Shown here: positions 1-10,358 of the stretch, one piece after another
Layout of the letters: the number at the start of each line of letters is the position of its first letter
Position numbering within the stretch: position 1 is the first letter of the stretch
Assembly: GCF_001012815.1 (NCBI RefSeq)
Contig: NZ_JYJP01000027.1
Span: 1-64,000, forward strand
Direction: 5' to 3'
DNA: 64,000 bases
Source: Vibrio mexicanus
GTDB taxonomy: Bacteria > Pseudomonadota > Gammaproteobacteria > Enterobacterales > Vibrionaceae
Translations under genes and position numbers: made by a program
Notes under the pieces: model-generated
Seen by the model: only the letters and a program-made list of their open reading frames with translations
The model's database searches: none
Told to the model about the DNA's origin: nothing

Positions 1-15
1 TAAGCCGTTTCCCAA

Positions 16-38
16 TTGTGCAACAACCTGTTGCACAA
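16..38. promoter_or_regulatory. Perfect 10-bp inverted repeat upstream of the tle1-like gene
   Basis: TTGTGCAACA at 16-25 and TGTTGCACAA at 29-38 form a perfect inverted repeat with a 3-base spacer, about 235 bases before the phospholipase gene. The window begins with TAA, which may be the stop codon of an upstream gene. The symmetry suits a dimeric activator or repressor site, and the distance suits an enhancer-binding protein. No clear -24/-12 or -35/-10 promoter was identified between it and the gene. The function is inferred. Confidence 0.4.
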
Positions 39-272
39 ATCAGTCAAAATCAAAAATGCCCCGAAACTGTTTAGATCAAATACTCATTCATATTCTAATC
101 ATCGACTTTTACTTAGTTATTCTAATAGCCCAGTCACTGTGATAGACGTGCAATAAATTCAGGCATAATGACAGGCAATAACGGCACACTCTCGGTCAAT
201 TATTCAGTAAAATACGCTCATTTGTTCATCAATGAACAAGGTTGATATTCGCTGAATTAGGGAGTGCTGGGT

Positions 273-2903
273 GTGTCTGAAATCAAAATTGTCGAGTTTG
301 AACAGGGTCAAGAAAGCCAAAGTGTTTCAATCGATGAGCTTTCTCATTATATCTCCAGTGGGAGCGAACTCTCTTCATTTCACGATAGCTTACCTGATGA
401 GCTGCAACGAGCCTTAGTCCCTTTTGCCAAAGGGTCGAGAAGCACGTACGTCAACGCATTAAAGGCCCAATTAAAATCGGAAAAATGGACAGCGATTAAG
501 GGAGCGGGTTCGAATGTCGCGGCTCCCGCGTATAAAAGTGCTTATTATCCCAACTTCCATCACGAGCCTAAGCTAAGCAGCTCCCAAACCACCGTAACCG
601 ACACCGAGATTGATAAAAGGCCTGAGCTTGAGTACGCCTTTGAGCTGTCATGCAATATAAAAGCATTTAGAGAGCATGTTGGGTGGGATAGCGTGCTCAC
701 TAAAGCGGGCGATGAGCCCAATAACCGCAGTTGGAATGAGGAAGCCACTGAAAGTGGTGTACGTCTGAATGCCAAAACTAAAGTGGATGTGCCCAGAGCA
801 TTGGCCTTTTCATCTAAAGGGGCGTCAGTCCCCCTCAGTATTCCCAACATTATCGCAAAACCGAAAGATGAAACACCACTGGATGAAGCGATTATGGCCA
901 TCATGCCTGCAGTGCAGTTTGGAGAGCGTTTAGGGCTGCCAACCCAAGGTTATTACTATCACTTTAATGAAGGGAAGCTTGTTCAGGAATATCAAATTAT
1001 TGGAAAGGGCAATTGCCGATTCTGCCTGACCTATTCCGATGAACATTCACTCAGTGATGAGCTTCGCCCCACGGCTTGGCAAAGTGCTATCCCCGTGCAT
1101 TGGCGAGTGAAGGGGCAACTGCTTGATAATCAACATCTACTCTATTTACCGAGCAAACTCTCCCAGAAGCAATTGAATACTGTGGATGCCGCGTGGCTCG
1201 ATGAGCATGGCTTAGCGCTCAATATAGCTGAGCTTATTGACGCGGGCCTTGGTCATGACAACGACAATGAACGACTCCATGCGCCCCTCACTTCTCCTTA
1301 TGAACATCCTGGTCGGCTACTGCATGGCACTGAGATTGTTGCCATTAACAGCCCGAATATGGTGGCTAAAGGCATTCCGATAGTGAACCTACGCCCTGAA
1401 AAACTCTTTCGCATAGGGGTTTTCTTTGATGGTACTGGCAATAATGACAAGAACGATGCATACAAAGAAGTACGCGGGAACAAGTCACGAAGTAACGTTG
1501 CGCGTCTATTTGCCGCCTATCCACAGATTCAAGGTGAATCGGCAAAACTCTATATTTCTGGTGTCGGAACGGTCGACATAAAGGACGACAGTGAGCGGCC
1601 GGTCATCATCGATGCTCAAAAAGATGAAACCCAACTGGAGCAAGCGTTTGGAGTCAATGCTAAGCAGACCTTTGGTGGAGACTTTCAAGCCGCCCTCGCT
1701 TTTGGTTTTAACCCCGGAGCAATGGCGCTGTTGAACTATGTGGATGGTGAAAATGGGGCGTTTTATAAGTGGCAGAGTTTACTTGGGCAGTTGCGCAGAG
1801 AGATAGAATTGATGGGAGAGGAATATGATAGTTTCACTCACATAGTCTTCGATGTTATCGGTTTTAGTCGAGGTGCTGCGTTGTCGCGCCACTTTGTGAA
1901 TGCGCTTTATCAAGGATTACCCGACTACACCAAGCCCGTGTCAGGTAAGTTAAAGGACGTGACAATTACGCCACATTTACTGGGTAATGAAACCCATTCA
2001 AAATTTTCTTCGTCGGGTGGTTATGAGCGAGATAATACTAAGGGCGTGAGTGTGCGTTTCTTAGGGTTGTTTGATACCGTGGCATCATTCTACCTTGCGG
2101 GTAATGACAATGAAGGCAACTTCCAGTTAGGCATTGAGCCAACGATGGCGACGACAGTATTGCAACTGACTGCTGAGCACGAGTATCGTAAGAATTTCCC
2201 CCTAACATCACTTGCTCGAGATAATTGGCTGCCGTCAAATTTCTATCAAGAGTGTTTTCCCGGTTGTCACAGTGATGTCGGCGGGGGCTACCCATCGATA
2301 GAGCAGTACGAAAAGGAAGGGCTACCCGAGTATGTCGGCTCCCCAACTGACTATACCTATAATCGACAATTAATTAAAACGGAGCCGTTGATAGCGCCTT
2401 ACTTAGGGCCTGGGCATGACCGAGCGAAAGAGATTCAAGCTCAGCTTGATGAGAAATCTGCGGCGTGGAAGCGTGACTGCCTAGCGCAGTATGGTGACCA
2501 TGGCGAAGTGAAATTGCATAAAGGCGTGTTCTATTTTTATCACTATTTACGAGTCAGTAACGCTATTGCTGGGGTTTCCCTTGAGCGAATGAAACAGCAA
2601 TCCGAAGCTGCTGGTATTGTCTGGACTGAGGTTGATTACATTCAAAATTTAACCCCTGATTATAAAACCGATACCTTCTGTCAGGAGTTATGGCGTAAGC
2701 TTTCAGAGAAGCCATTAGGCACGATTACAGCTTGTGATTGGCAAAGTGAGATTACGCCCAACTTTGATGAGTATATTCATCGTTCACATGACACGGTAAT
2801 CAATCCACCGTATAAGACGCTGATGGAAACCATTGTTAGTAGCATTACAACAGATATAGAAACCGGTGAAAAACCAGAGCGGAGAATTTGGGATAATGTA
2901 TAA
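273..2903 (+). CDS. Tle1-type phospholipase, probable T6SS effector (DUF2235 family)
   Basis: Large (876 aa) alpha/beta-hydrolase of the DUF2235/Tle1 kind; family members are antibacterial lipases delivered by type VI secretion. The first ~370 residues match nothing I recognise. The catalytic part shows FFDGTGN at about 384-390, the nucleophile elbow GFSRG with Ser about 532, and CHSDVGGGY with His about 666 and Asp about 668, as in the Tle1 Ser-Asp-His type. No signal peptide is seen, as expected for a T6SS cargo. I chose GTG 273 because AGGGAG (259-264) lies 8 bases before it; GTG 264 would overlap that Shine-Dalgarno site. The stop overlaps the start of the downstream lipoprotein, indicating translational coupling of an effector-immunity pair. 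No vgrG, hcp or other T6SS gene lies in the window. Confidence 0.85.
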   Translation: MSEIKIVEFEQGQESQSVSIDELSHYISSGSELSSFHDSLPDELQRALVPFAKGSRSTYVNALKAQLKSEKWTAIKGAGSNVAAPAYKSAYYPNFHHEPKLSSSQTTVTDTEIDKRPELEYAFELSCNIKAFREHVGWDSVLTKAGDEPNNRSWNEEATESGVRLNAKTKVDVPRALAFSSKGASVPLSIPNIIAKPKDETPLDEAIMAIMPAVQFGERLGLPTQGYYYHFNEGKLVQEYQIIGKGNCRFCLTYSDEHSLSDELRPTAWQSAIPVHWRVKGQLLDNQHLLYLPSKLSQKQLNTVDAAWLDEHGLALNIAELIDAGLGHDNDNERLHAPLTSPYEHPGRLLHGTEIVAINSPNMVAKGIPIVNLRPEKLFRIGVFFDGTGNNDKNDAYKEVRGNKSRSNVARLFAAYPQIQGESAKLYISGVGTVDIKDDSERPVIIDAQKDETQLEQAFGVNAKQTFGGDFQAALAFGFNPGAMALLNYVDGENGAFYKWQSLLGQLRREIELMGEEYDSFTHIVFDVIGFSRGAALSRHFVNALYQGLPDYTKPVSGKLKDVTITPHLLGNETHSKFSSSGGYERDNTKGVSVRFLGLFDTVASFYLAGNDNEGNFQLGIEPTMATTVLQLTAEHEYRKNFPLTSLARDNWLPSNFYQECFPGCHSDVGGGYPSIEQYEKEGLPEYVGSPTDYTYNRQLIKTEPLIAPYLGPGHDRAKEIQAQLDEKSAAWKRDCLAQYGDHGEVKLHKGVFYFYHYLRVSNAIAGVSLERMKQQSEAAGIVWTEVDYIQNLTPDYKTDTFCQELWRKLSEKPLGTITACDWQSEITPNFDEYIHRSHDTVINPPYKTLMETIVSSITTDIETGEKPERRIWDNV

Positions 2904-4114
2904 ATATGTAATTGTCTTACTGACGGTAACCCTGAGTGTGTTAACTGGCTGTGAACAAGAGCCACCTTTGATACAGGCGACCATTGGCAATGCGGGCAGC
3001 ATTAGTGGCTTCTATGGAATAAGAGATGTCGCAATACAAACCACTGGTGGTGGTTGGACGGGCTTTGGCTATGGCGCGGTCAATGGCTACCCTGGTGCGA
3101 GCGCAGATATTGGCAAAATGGGCGTTCCTACTCACATTCGAGGGACGTGGCGTAAGGGTTGGAACTATGATGACGAGTTAGTTTACTACCGCATTGATGC
3201 GCCTATTGACTCTGATTTAGCCGAGAAAAAAATGCGAACCCTGCAAGATTACTATGAGTATTACGAACCTACTCATGGGTCAATGCAAGTGGTGGTTGAT
3301 GAAGAGCGGATCCAGGTGATGTACACTTTTGCCTGCGTAGCAAGGACTCGTGATTGCACACCAAGAGAAAACAGTGACCCAAAAGGTTGGGTTGAACGAT
3401 CGCCACAAAAAGGGGTGACAGAAGTGGTCGTTCTCTTTGATGGTAAAGGTGAATCTTCTCCTGTGCCTTTTGACTAATCCCTGTATTCAATCCGTGATGG
3501 AAACCGGTGAAAAGCCAGAGCGGAGAATTTGGGATAATGTATAAACATGTATTTGTCTTACTGGCGGTAACCCTGAGCGTGTTAACTGGCTGTAAACAAG
3601 ACCCCCTTTGATATCGGCGACCATTGGCAATGCAGGCAGTATTAGTGATTTCTATATTATCAGTGACGTATCAATACAAACTGTCGGAGGGGGTTGGGCA
3701 GGCTTTGGTTATGGTGCGGTCAATGGCTATCCTGGTGCGAGCGCAGATATTGGCAAAATGGGCGTTCCTACTCACATTAAAGGAACATGGAGTAAAGGTT
3801 GGTATGACGAAGATGAAATTACCTATTTCCGTATTGATGCGCCTATTGACTCTGAATTGGCTGAGAAAAAAATGCGAACTCTGCAAAACTACTATGAAAA
3901 CCATGAGCGGAAAAATGGTGTTATGCAGGTAGTGGTTGATGAGGAGCGGATTCAGGTAATGTTTACTAAGAAATGTCATGAGCCTTATGATGATTGTGCA
4001 CCTGCAGAAAATAGCAACCCACAAAGGTGGGTAGTTAAGTCGCCAACTGGGCATACTGATGTCGTTGTTCTCTTTGATGGTAAAGGAGAGTCTTCTCCAA
4101 TGCCTTTTCAAGAG
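2859..4114 (+). repeat. Tandem duplication (641-bp period) of tle1 3' end plus immunity gene
   Basis: Bases from 2859 and from 3500 align through the 3' tip of the phospholipase gene and the whole lipoprotein gene. The 3' tip of the effector gene is retained between the copies, so the unit was copied as effector tail plus immunity gene, the usual result of immunity-gene stacking by recombination. The copies are similar but not identical, so the duplication is not recent. Confidence 0.85.
2896..3477 (+). CDS. Lipoprotein, probable Tle1 immunity protein (copy 1)
   Basis: A 193-residue predicted lipoprotein. A hydrophobic signal sequence ends in the lipobox LTGC, giving a periplasm-facing lipid-anchored protein. 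It has a Gly-rich stretch (GGGWTGFGYGAVNGYPGA) followed by a VPTHIRGTW segment, and two Cys near the C-terminus. ATG 2896 is preferred over the upstream in-frame ATG 2866 because it places a normal signal peptide at the N-terminus. It overlaps the tle1-like stop by 8 bases. Periplasmic lipoproteins directly downstream of tle genes are typical immunity proteins (Tli). The role here is inferred from position and topology, and I do not recognise the family with certainty. A diverged tandem copy follows 641 bp downstream. Confidence 0.75.
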   Translation: MYKYVIVLLTVTLSVLTGCEQEPPLIQATIGNAGSISGFYGIRDVAIQTTGGGWTGFGYGAVNGYPGASADIGKMGVPTHIRGTWRKGWNYDDELVYYRIDAPIDSDLAEKKMRTLQDYYEYYEPTHGSMQVVVDEERIQVMYTFACVARTRDCTPRENSDPKGWVERSPQKGVTEVVVLFDGKGESSPVPFD

Positions 4115-4117
4115 TAA
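3537..4117 (+). pseudogene. Second copy of the immunity lipoprotein, frameshifted just after the lipobox
   Basis: Tandem duplicate of the preceding lipoprotein gene, offset by exactly 641 bp. It starts at ATG 3537 with the same signal peptide and LTGC lipobox, then loses frame in a run of five C (3602-3606), where copy 1 has one more base. The remaining ~165 codons stay open and are clearly homologous to copy 1, with divergence concentrated in the second half. Restoring one base gives 193 residues, the same length as copy 1. The repeat also carries the last ~45 bases of the tle1-like gene (2859-2903 matches 3500-3544). It could be a dead gene, a phase-variable C tract or a sequencing error. 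Single-base homopolymer errors elsewhere in this window favour the last. Confidence 0.8.
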
Positions 4118-4532
4118 TGTCCGACTAACACAGCTATCAGGTTACTCGGCAACACATAATCTGATAGTTGTGATTAGCGAATTCTCTCCTATTAATGCTT
4201 GTAGTGGATAAGTGAAATTGACCACTAAAATTTGAGGCTTTGTCCTACCCCAAATAATCCGTGATTCACTAATTTAGCAAACGCTGTAGCTCAGAATTGT
4301 CCAGAACCGATACAGTTAGCACTTTCAAACACGAAAGTGCCCCATAGTGAGTTGAGGCAATCCAGTATCCCAGTTTTTCGTGTAATCATTTGACTTACTT
4401 TTGCTCATGTCTATAAGTTAACAGATAACATTAAAACAAATAACCCATTATGGTTTTAGTTTGTTGAGCATGTTTAAACAGCCCGTAATAAAAAGTGGCG
4501 CTCGTTATTGAATATATTAGAAATAGGTTTCC
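4118..4532. other. Intergenic stretch with an IS-end relic and a hairpin
   Basis: This 415-base stretch has no credible gene. It contains a solo IS end (4200-4225), then CTCAGAATTGTCCAGAACC (4290-4308), also found at 10232-10250 with one mismatch. A perfect 8-bp hairpin follows, GCACTTTC (4319-4326) pairing with GAAAGTGC (4333-4340). It looks like scar tissue from past insertions. Confidence 0.6.
4200..4225. repeat. Solo IS3-type terminal repeat (relic)
   Basis: Twenty-six bases beginning TGTAGTGG and ending TTGACCAC, the same length and layout as the two terminal repeats of the complete element at 5606-6864 (TGTAGTGG, 12 variable bases, TTGGCCAC). No transposase is attached, so it is a remnant end of a related insertion. 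Confidence 0.6.
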
Positions 4533-5613
4533 ATGTCAGAAAGTGCCTCTAACTACTTCGATGATTTATTTCTTAGATTGAGTAATAAGGATTTGAATGA
4601 TTGCTCTTACCAACTTGTTATTGAGGCTTATACTCATAAAAAAGTAGTAAAGAAAGCAAATAAGCATGAGTTATTTTGGAATTCACTCGTTATTTCTGAA
4701 GTTCCACATTCCCTATATAAAACTGATGAGTTCATCCTCGCACTAACCACCTATTTCTCTCAAGAAGCGGCAACAAATTTTCAAATCATCGCTAATGTGC
4801 TAGTTGAAGCTCCAGAATCCATCGTAATTGCGATTCGTCGCTCTGAATTAGTCCTTAACAAAAGTCACGCTAAATGGGATGAAATCCATAAATTGGCGGT
4901 TCAATGCCCAAATATTCTAGATGATTTGATAGCTACGAGTAAGGTATTCCAAGCCGCTCATCTAGAGAGGCTGGATTTAGTACGAAAAAGTTCTGAACCA
5001 TTTAAACTATTATCCTTATTCGAGTTTTTATCTTTTTCAGCAGCTTATTCCTTTAGTCACCTAGTTGAACCAGCGGTTGATTACGATGGTAGTACTATCA
5101 GTACAAGCTCTCAGGTTCGAGCATTAACTAATCTAGTGCAATGGAAACTCGAACATGCGACTGACGGTGAATTCATGCTTAACGAGAGTGTGATTATACA
5201 ATCACTCGCAAAGTACCATATCCCATTAATTTTACCTTCTGATAAAAATCGTATTGCAGCGAATGCACTACTAAGACAATTTGAAGAGTTAATGCAAGCA
5301 CAAGTGGAACTTGACGAGTTCATTTCAAGAAGTGTTCACCCATTCTGCTTTGATGACTCACTGTATTTCTCAGTTAAAAATGAGAGATTACAAATGGAAC
5401 ACGTCGATAGATCTAGTGCCGACAATTGGGTGCGCAATGGCAACAGGAAAACTATGCTCAGAGGCTATTGGTTCAATATGGCTTTGGATGCTTTCATATT
5501 GTCGGGGCTAGGAGATAAACAAATTGGATCTTTGGAGAATCATGAGCAAAATCAGATAGCTTATGTAAAGGCTTTGGCCTGCAAATTAGAACTAGTAAGT
5601 GTCTATGTAGTGG

Positions 5614-6806
<1,193 letters not shown>

Positions 6807-8176
6807 GCTATGAGGTGTATCTTAACACCTCTAATCAGGTGGCCAAACTCACTATGCCACTACACTATGGCCTTTCGGAGTTTGTAACGTTAAATAATGG
6901 GTTTAAGGTAGACTTGTTTCAAGCGCTGTTGGCTCAAGAGTTAATGGTGGCTTTTTATATAAAGGACTACGTTGAAGCATTTTATGAAGAATATGCTGAA
7001 GTACAAAACTGGGAGCAGGCTGCAGGATTAGTTGCAATGAAAGGTGCAGCTAAAGGACAAAATCGATTTCCAATTACTTGGTCCTTATGGAATGAAAAAG
7101 TTAGGAGTATTTTGGGCTGGACCGTATCTAATGACTTTCCTAGTGGAAATATAAACACTGCTAAATCTATTTTGGCATTTTGGGAGCTTGATATGAAAAA
7201 ATTCAGCAAGCAGTTAATTGATGGCCTTCCAATTGATCATCAACAGCTCACCGAGCGCCCAATCATAAAAATTGGTAATCACTGTATTTTACTACCTTGG
7301 TTAATGTCTACCCAGATAACGTCGCTTAACTCAGTCAATAACTTGCGACGGTTTGGTAACCAAAGAAAGTCATTAAAAGATGAAACTACACGAATCGAGA
7401 ATCAATTAGGTGATGCTTTTGAGAAAAAAGGTTTTACTGTCGTTAGAAATTTCACGGCTGGTAGTCCATTCGGTTCGGACGCTGGAGAAATTGACCTGAT
7501 TTGTGCCCTTAATAACATTGTCATTGTTATCGAAGTTAAATCAACCTTTTACCGAACAACGAAGAAAGAAGTGTTTTATCATCGTGATAAAACGTTGAGA
7601 AAGGCTGGTATTCAGGTCAGAAAGAAAGTCGATGCAGTCAAGACCGAACTGGAAATCGATACAACCTTTAGACACAGGTTACAAGTAACAATTGACTCAC
7701 CGCAGGTTGTTGGCTGGATAGCGGATACATCAACTGAGTTCGATCATGATCTTTTTAATGGTTTTACGAAGGTTTCGATTGAAGAGTTACTAATTGCATT
7801 AGCAGACAACGCCCATTATTTATGTAACCAAGAACAAATGCTGTCATCTTCATTTGATTCAGATAAACAAGATGGATTTCGAACAGTGAAAAGTTCGTTG
7901 TACCACAATGGATTTAGCGGTGACGAATTTCTTAGGGTCATTGAACAGTCACTAGTTTGGCGTAATGAATAGTGAGTTCATAGCTAAAAATTACTTATAG
8001 CGCGACTGACTCACCTTTGCCCCAAAATCGCGTAGAGTAGATGCTCCTCACTAAACAATTACGACCATATTGACCAACACTTTCTAATGTTAGATGCTAA
8101 TGACGTAAAAAGTAGATTTAATCTGACTTGGCGTATGGTCGGCTAGGTTAATCAACAAAATCATAAAGGATAAAAA

Positions 8177-8479
8177 ATGAAAGAAGTCCTAGTAAGGATG
8201 TTTAAATACATCTTGGCAATATTTATAAGTATCTGTTTCGTTCTGGTTTTTAACACGATAAAAGTTGTTGCACCCAATACCCCAGTTATTCCTATTTTTG
8301 CTATTCTAACTTTAGGGGCTTATTATTTTACATTGTTTAAAATCGCAAGGATAAAGAACCGTTCACCGTTGATTTGGGTACTTCTCGGCACATTTTTGTC
8401 CCCTTTCGTTGGCTTTTCCATTTTATTGTTTGGCAAGAAAAACAAAGAAAACACAAACATCGTGAGTAGTGAATCATGA
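8177..8479 (+). CDS. Small membrane protein, unknown function
   Basis: 100-residue hydrophobic protein with three likely membrane segments (about 9-30, 35-52 and 65-85) and a short Lys/Asn-rich tail. The start is backed by AAAGGA about 10 bases upstream of ATG 8177. It is the first of four small same-strand genes in an AT-rich stretch between the disrupted nuclease gene and the integrase. I do not recognise the family. Confidence 0.55.
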   Translation: MKEVLVRMFKYILAIFISICFVLVFNTIKVVAPNTPVIPIFAILTLGAYYFTLFKIARIKNRSPLIWVLLGTFLSPFVGFSILLFGKKNKENTNIVSSES

Positions 8480-8636
8480 TCGGGGGAGAGTGGATGAGCA
8501 TTTTGTCACTCGATTAGGTTACTGATTTTGAATTAGGAAGTTGACTCACAACTCATGGCATTGCTGGCCACTTAAGTTGGCATTAGTGGCAGATTTGTAC
8601 AACACACTGATTTTTTAAATGGTTTGTGGTGGTTCG

Positions 8637-8966
8637 ATGTTTAGATTGATGCTTAATTACTTCTTTGGAATCCCAACAAAGACACAAATTGATATCTACT
8701 CTAAAGTTTCTGAGGGTATTGAAAATGAAACATCAGAATTAGTTGAAGTGCAACGCAAAGAACTCGATTTTATAGAACGGCATGATTTGTTAAAACTGAA
8801 GTGCGATTTAATTTATGCAAGAGAATATGCAACAGCTATGAACGTTAGTTCTCAAGAACTCAATATAAAAATATCAGAGATCAAACAAGAATACTTTGTC
8901 CATCATAGTCGGAATCTTGAAAAATATCTAAATAATCAGGAATGGTATGTCGGGGTCAAAACCTAA
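8637..8966 (+). CDS. Hypothetical protein
   Basis: About 109 residues from ATG 8637, which has GGTGG a few bases upstream; an in-frame ATG at 8619 would add six residues. The N-terminus (MFRLMLNYFFGIP) is hydrophobic, and the rest is charged and helical with a possible coiled coil (about residues 15-60). No recognised domain. It is isolated by about 150-190 bases from its neighbours, like the other small genes here. Confidence 0.4.
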   Translation: MFRLMLNYFFGIPTKTQIDIYSKVSEGIENETSELVEVQRKELDFIERHDLLKLKCDLIYAREYATAMNVSSQELNIKISEIKQEYFVHHSRNLEKYLNNQEWYVGVKT

Positions 8967-9155
8967 CGCTTTAAGGTAATTTCGTGGTATTTTTACCATG
9001 CGTTGAGTTTGGTGATTAGTTGATATTGTTTGGAAATTCATAACCAGTTTATCGCTTCCAAGATTGTGGTGTTATTAAATAATGTTTAGTTCGTCCGTTC
9101 GACATTAGCTTAATGTTGTTATAAAGATTTATAGAATGATGAAGAGTGATTTAAT

Positions 9156-9458
9156 ATGATGCAATTTATTCTTTTTGGTGGTATATCGATATTTCCTATA
9201 TTGTTTTTGCTTTCAATAATAATTGGCGTTCCAATTTTCTCACCAATTTTTTCAGTATTGATTAATATCAGTGATAGATTGTTCGGGTTGACACCAAGTC
9301 AAGCAAGGGAAGAGTTGACAAGAAACTGTTCAAGGAAATATGACAGTTACTCACAGATGCAAAATCGATTTAATCGCCTATTTCGGCAATCAAAACTCCC
9401 TGAGGATAAGCGCTCGGATTTATGGAGTCTTTTCTATATGAGGAACCGCATTAATTAG
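9156..9458 (+). CDS. Hypothetical small membrane-anchored protein
   Basis: 100 residues. A strongly hydrophobic N-terminal segment (about 3-40) is followed by a polar, Arg-rich tail (QMQNRFNRLFRQSKLPEDKR) that would be cytoplasmic if the N-terminus is a membrane anchor. No recognised family. ATG 9156 and ATG 9159 are adjacent and either could be the start. Upstream and downstream spacers are around 200 bases. Confidence 0.4.
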   Translation: MMQFILFGGISIFPILFLLSIIIGVPIFSPIFSVLINISDRLFGLTPSQAREELTRNCSRKYDSYSQMQNRFNRLFRQSKLPEDKRSDLWSLFYMRNRIN

Positions 9459-9609
9459 ACCATGAGATTGTTTAATTCTAATGCAAAAAAATTCCAAACT
9501 CAGCGTTGGCTGCTTTGTGTAGCTTTGATGTCTACGCAATGAAAGCAATAATATATTATTCTAGGTTTAATTCTATTTGGTGCTATAGATCATGGACTTA
9601 CCAATAATT

Positions 9610-9651
9610 AGTAGATATCTTAGTTGATTATAATCAACTAAGATATCTACT
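9610..9651. repeat. 42-bp perfect palindrome
   Basis: Each arm is 21 bases (9610-9630 and 9631-9651) with no spacer and no mismatch; the left arm begins AGTAGATATCTTAG. It ends 19 bases before the GTG of the downstream lipoprotein gene, so it would form a strong hairpin in that gene's leader or act as a symmetrical protein site. No T-run follows, so it is not a classic terminator. Confidence 0.9.
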
Positions 9652-9670
9652 CAAATAAAAGGATTTTGTT

Positions 9671-10117
9671 GTGAGACTATTGTTTATTATATTTAGTGCT
9701 ATATTGTTCACAGGGTGTGCTTCTGTACCTTATGAGGATTTAAATTTAGATACAACTTCAAACTTCAACTTACCAACTAACGGTAAGGTTGGTATTTATG
9801 TTTATCAATGGAAAACCGGGGTACTCGGTGCTGGTTCTGATGTTAATTTTGAGATTAAAGGCTACCCTGAGTTGTCGTTAAACACTGGTGAGTACGGTTA
9901 TTTTGAAATTCCACCGGGTGACTATGAATATAAGCTATCCGGTGGACTATTTAGTCAATTTATTCCTGTCAAACTTGAAGCTAATAAGAACTACTTTTTT
10001 AGGGCTTTTATACTAAACTTTGCTGACAATTCTGTTTTGATTAGAGATCAAGCTGAGATTGATGAAACAAAAGCAAATATCTTAATTGATAGATATGAAT
10101 TTCACTCAGTGGACTAG
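9671..10117 (+). CDS. Lipoprotein, DUF2846-like
   Basis: 148 residues. The signal peptide ends in LFTGC (lipobox Cys about residue 16), so the protein is a predicted lipoprotein. The mature part (GKVGIYVYQWK, then FEIPPGDYEYKLSGG) resembles the beta-sandwich DUF2846 family of small periplasmic lipoproteins, whose function is unknown. The GTG start at 9671 has AAAGGA upstream. A 42-bp perfect palindrome lies immediately upstream and could control it. Confidence 0.6.
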   Translation: MRLLFIIFSAILFTGCASVPYEDLNLDTTSNFNLPTNGKVGIYVYQWKTGVLGAGSDVNFEIKGYPELSLNTGEYGYFEIPPGDYEYKLSGGLFSQFIPVKLEANKNYFFRAFILNFADNSVLIRDQAEIDETKANILIDRYEFHSVD

Positions 10118-10142
10118 ATTAGTTTATCGTAGATAACGTGCT

Positions 10143-10190
10143 TATAGTTGCTGGGTGAATTTGGCCACTGATATAGAGTTTTCCCATATT
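10143..10190. repeat. Relic of an IS3-type end
   Basis: Bases 10143-10168 match the terminal repeat of the complete IS (20/26 against its right end, ending TTTGGCCAC). They are followed by TAGAGTTTTCCCA, identical to the subterminal sequence of the complete element's left end. It is a degraded end of a related element. A second shared motif, CTCAGAAATGTCCAGAACC, lies at 10232-10250. Confidence 0.55.
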
Positions 10191-10358
10191 TTTATTTATA
10201 CGAACAAGGCAGACACTGATGGCATTCGTAACTCAGAAATGTCCAGAACCTTCTTAGCTTCGTTCACCGTTTACTGTTCACCGTTTACCCTGTATTACTT
10301 TTTAGCTCTAAGAAGGCTATTAGTTTGTTTTGATACATTCGATCTAACGTTTGTCCAG

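Noticed and set aside
3608-4117. TTG at 3608 as a genuine start for the second lipoprotein copy
   Set aside because: It would remove the signal peptide and lipobox, which are intact just upstream in another frame. A one-base shift explains it better.
264-4117. A full T6SS cluster around the Tle1-type gene
   Set aside because: No vgrG, hcp, tss or adaptor gene is present in the window. Only the effector and immunity genes can be supported.
8566-8592. TGGCCACTTAAG... as another IS terminal repeat
   Set aside because: Contains TGGCCA but lacks the CCACTACA end at the right distance. It fits an attC-like remnant slightly better, and neither is secure.
10262-10291. Tandem 14-base repeat (GTTCACCGTTTAC twice) as a regulatory array
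   Set aside because: Only two copies, in a decayed region near an IS relic. It is probably a local slippage duplication.
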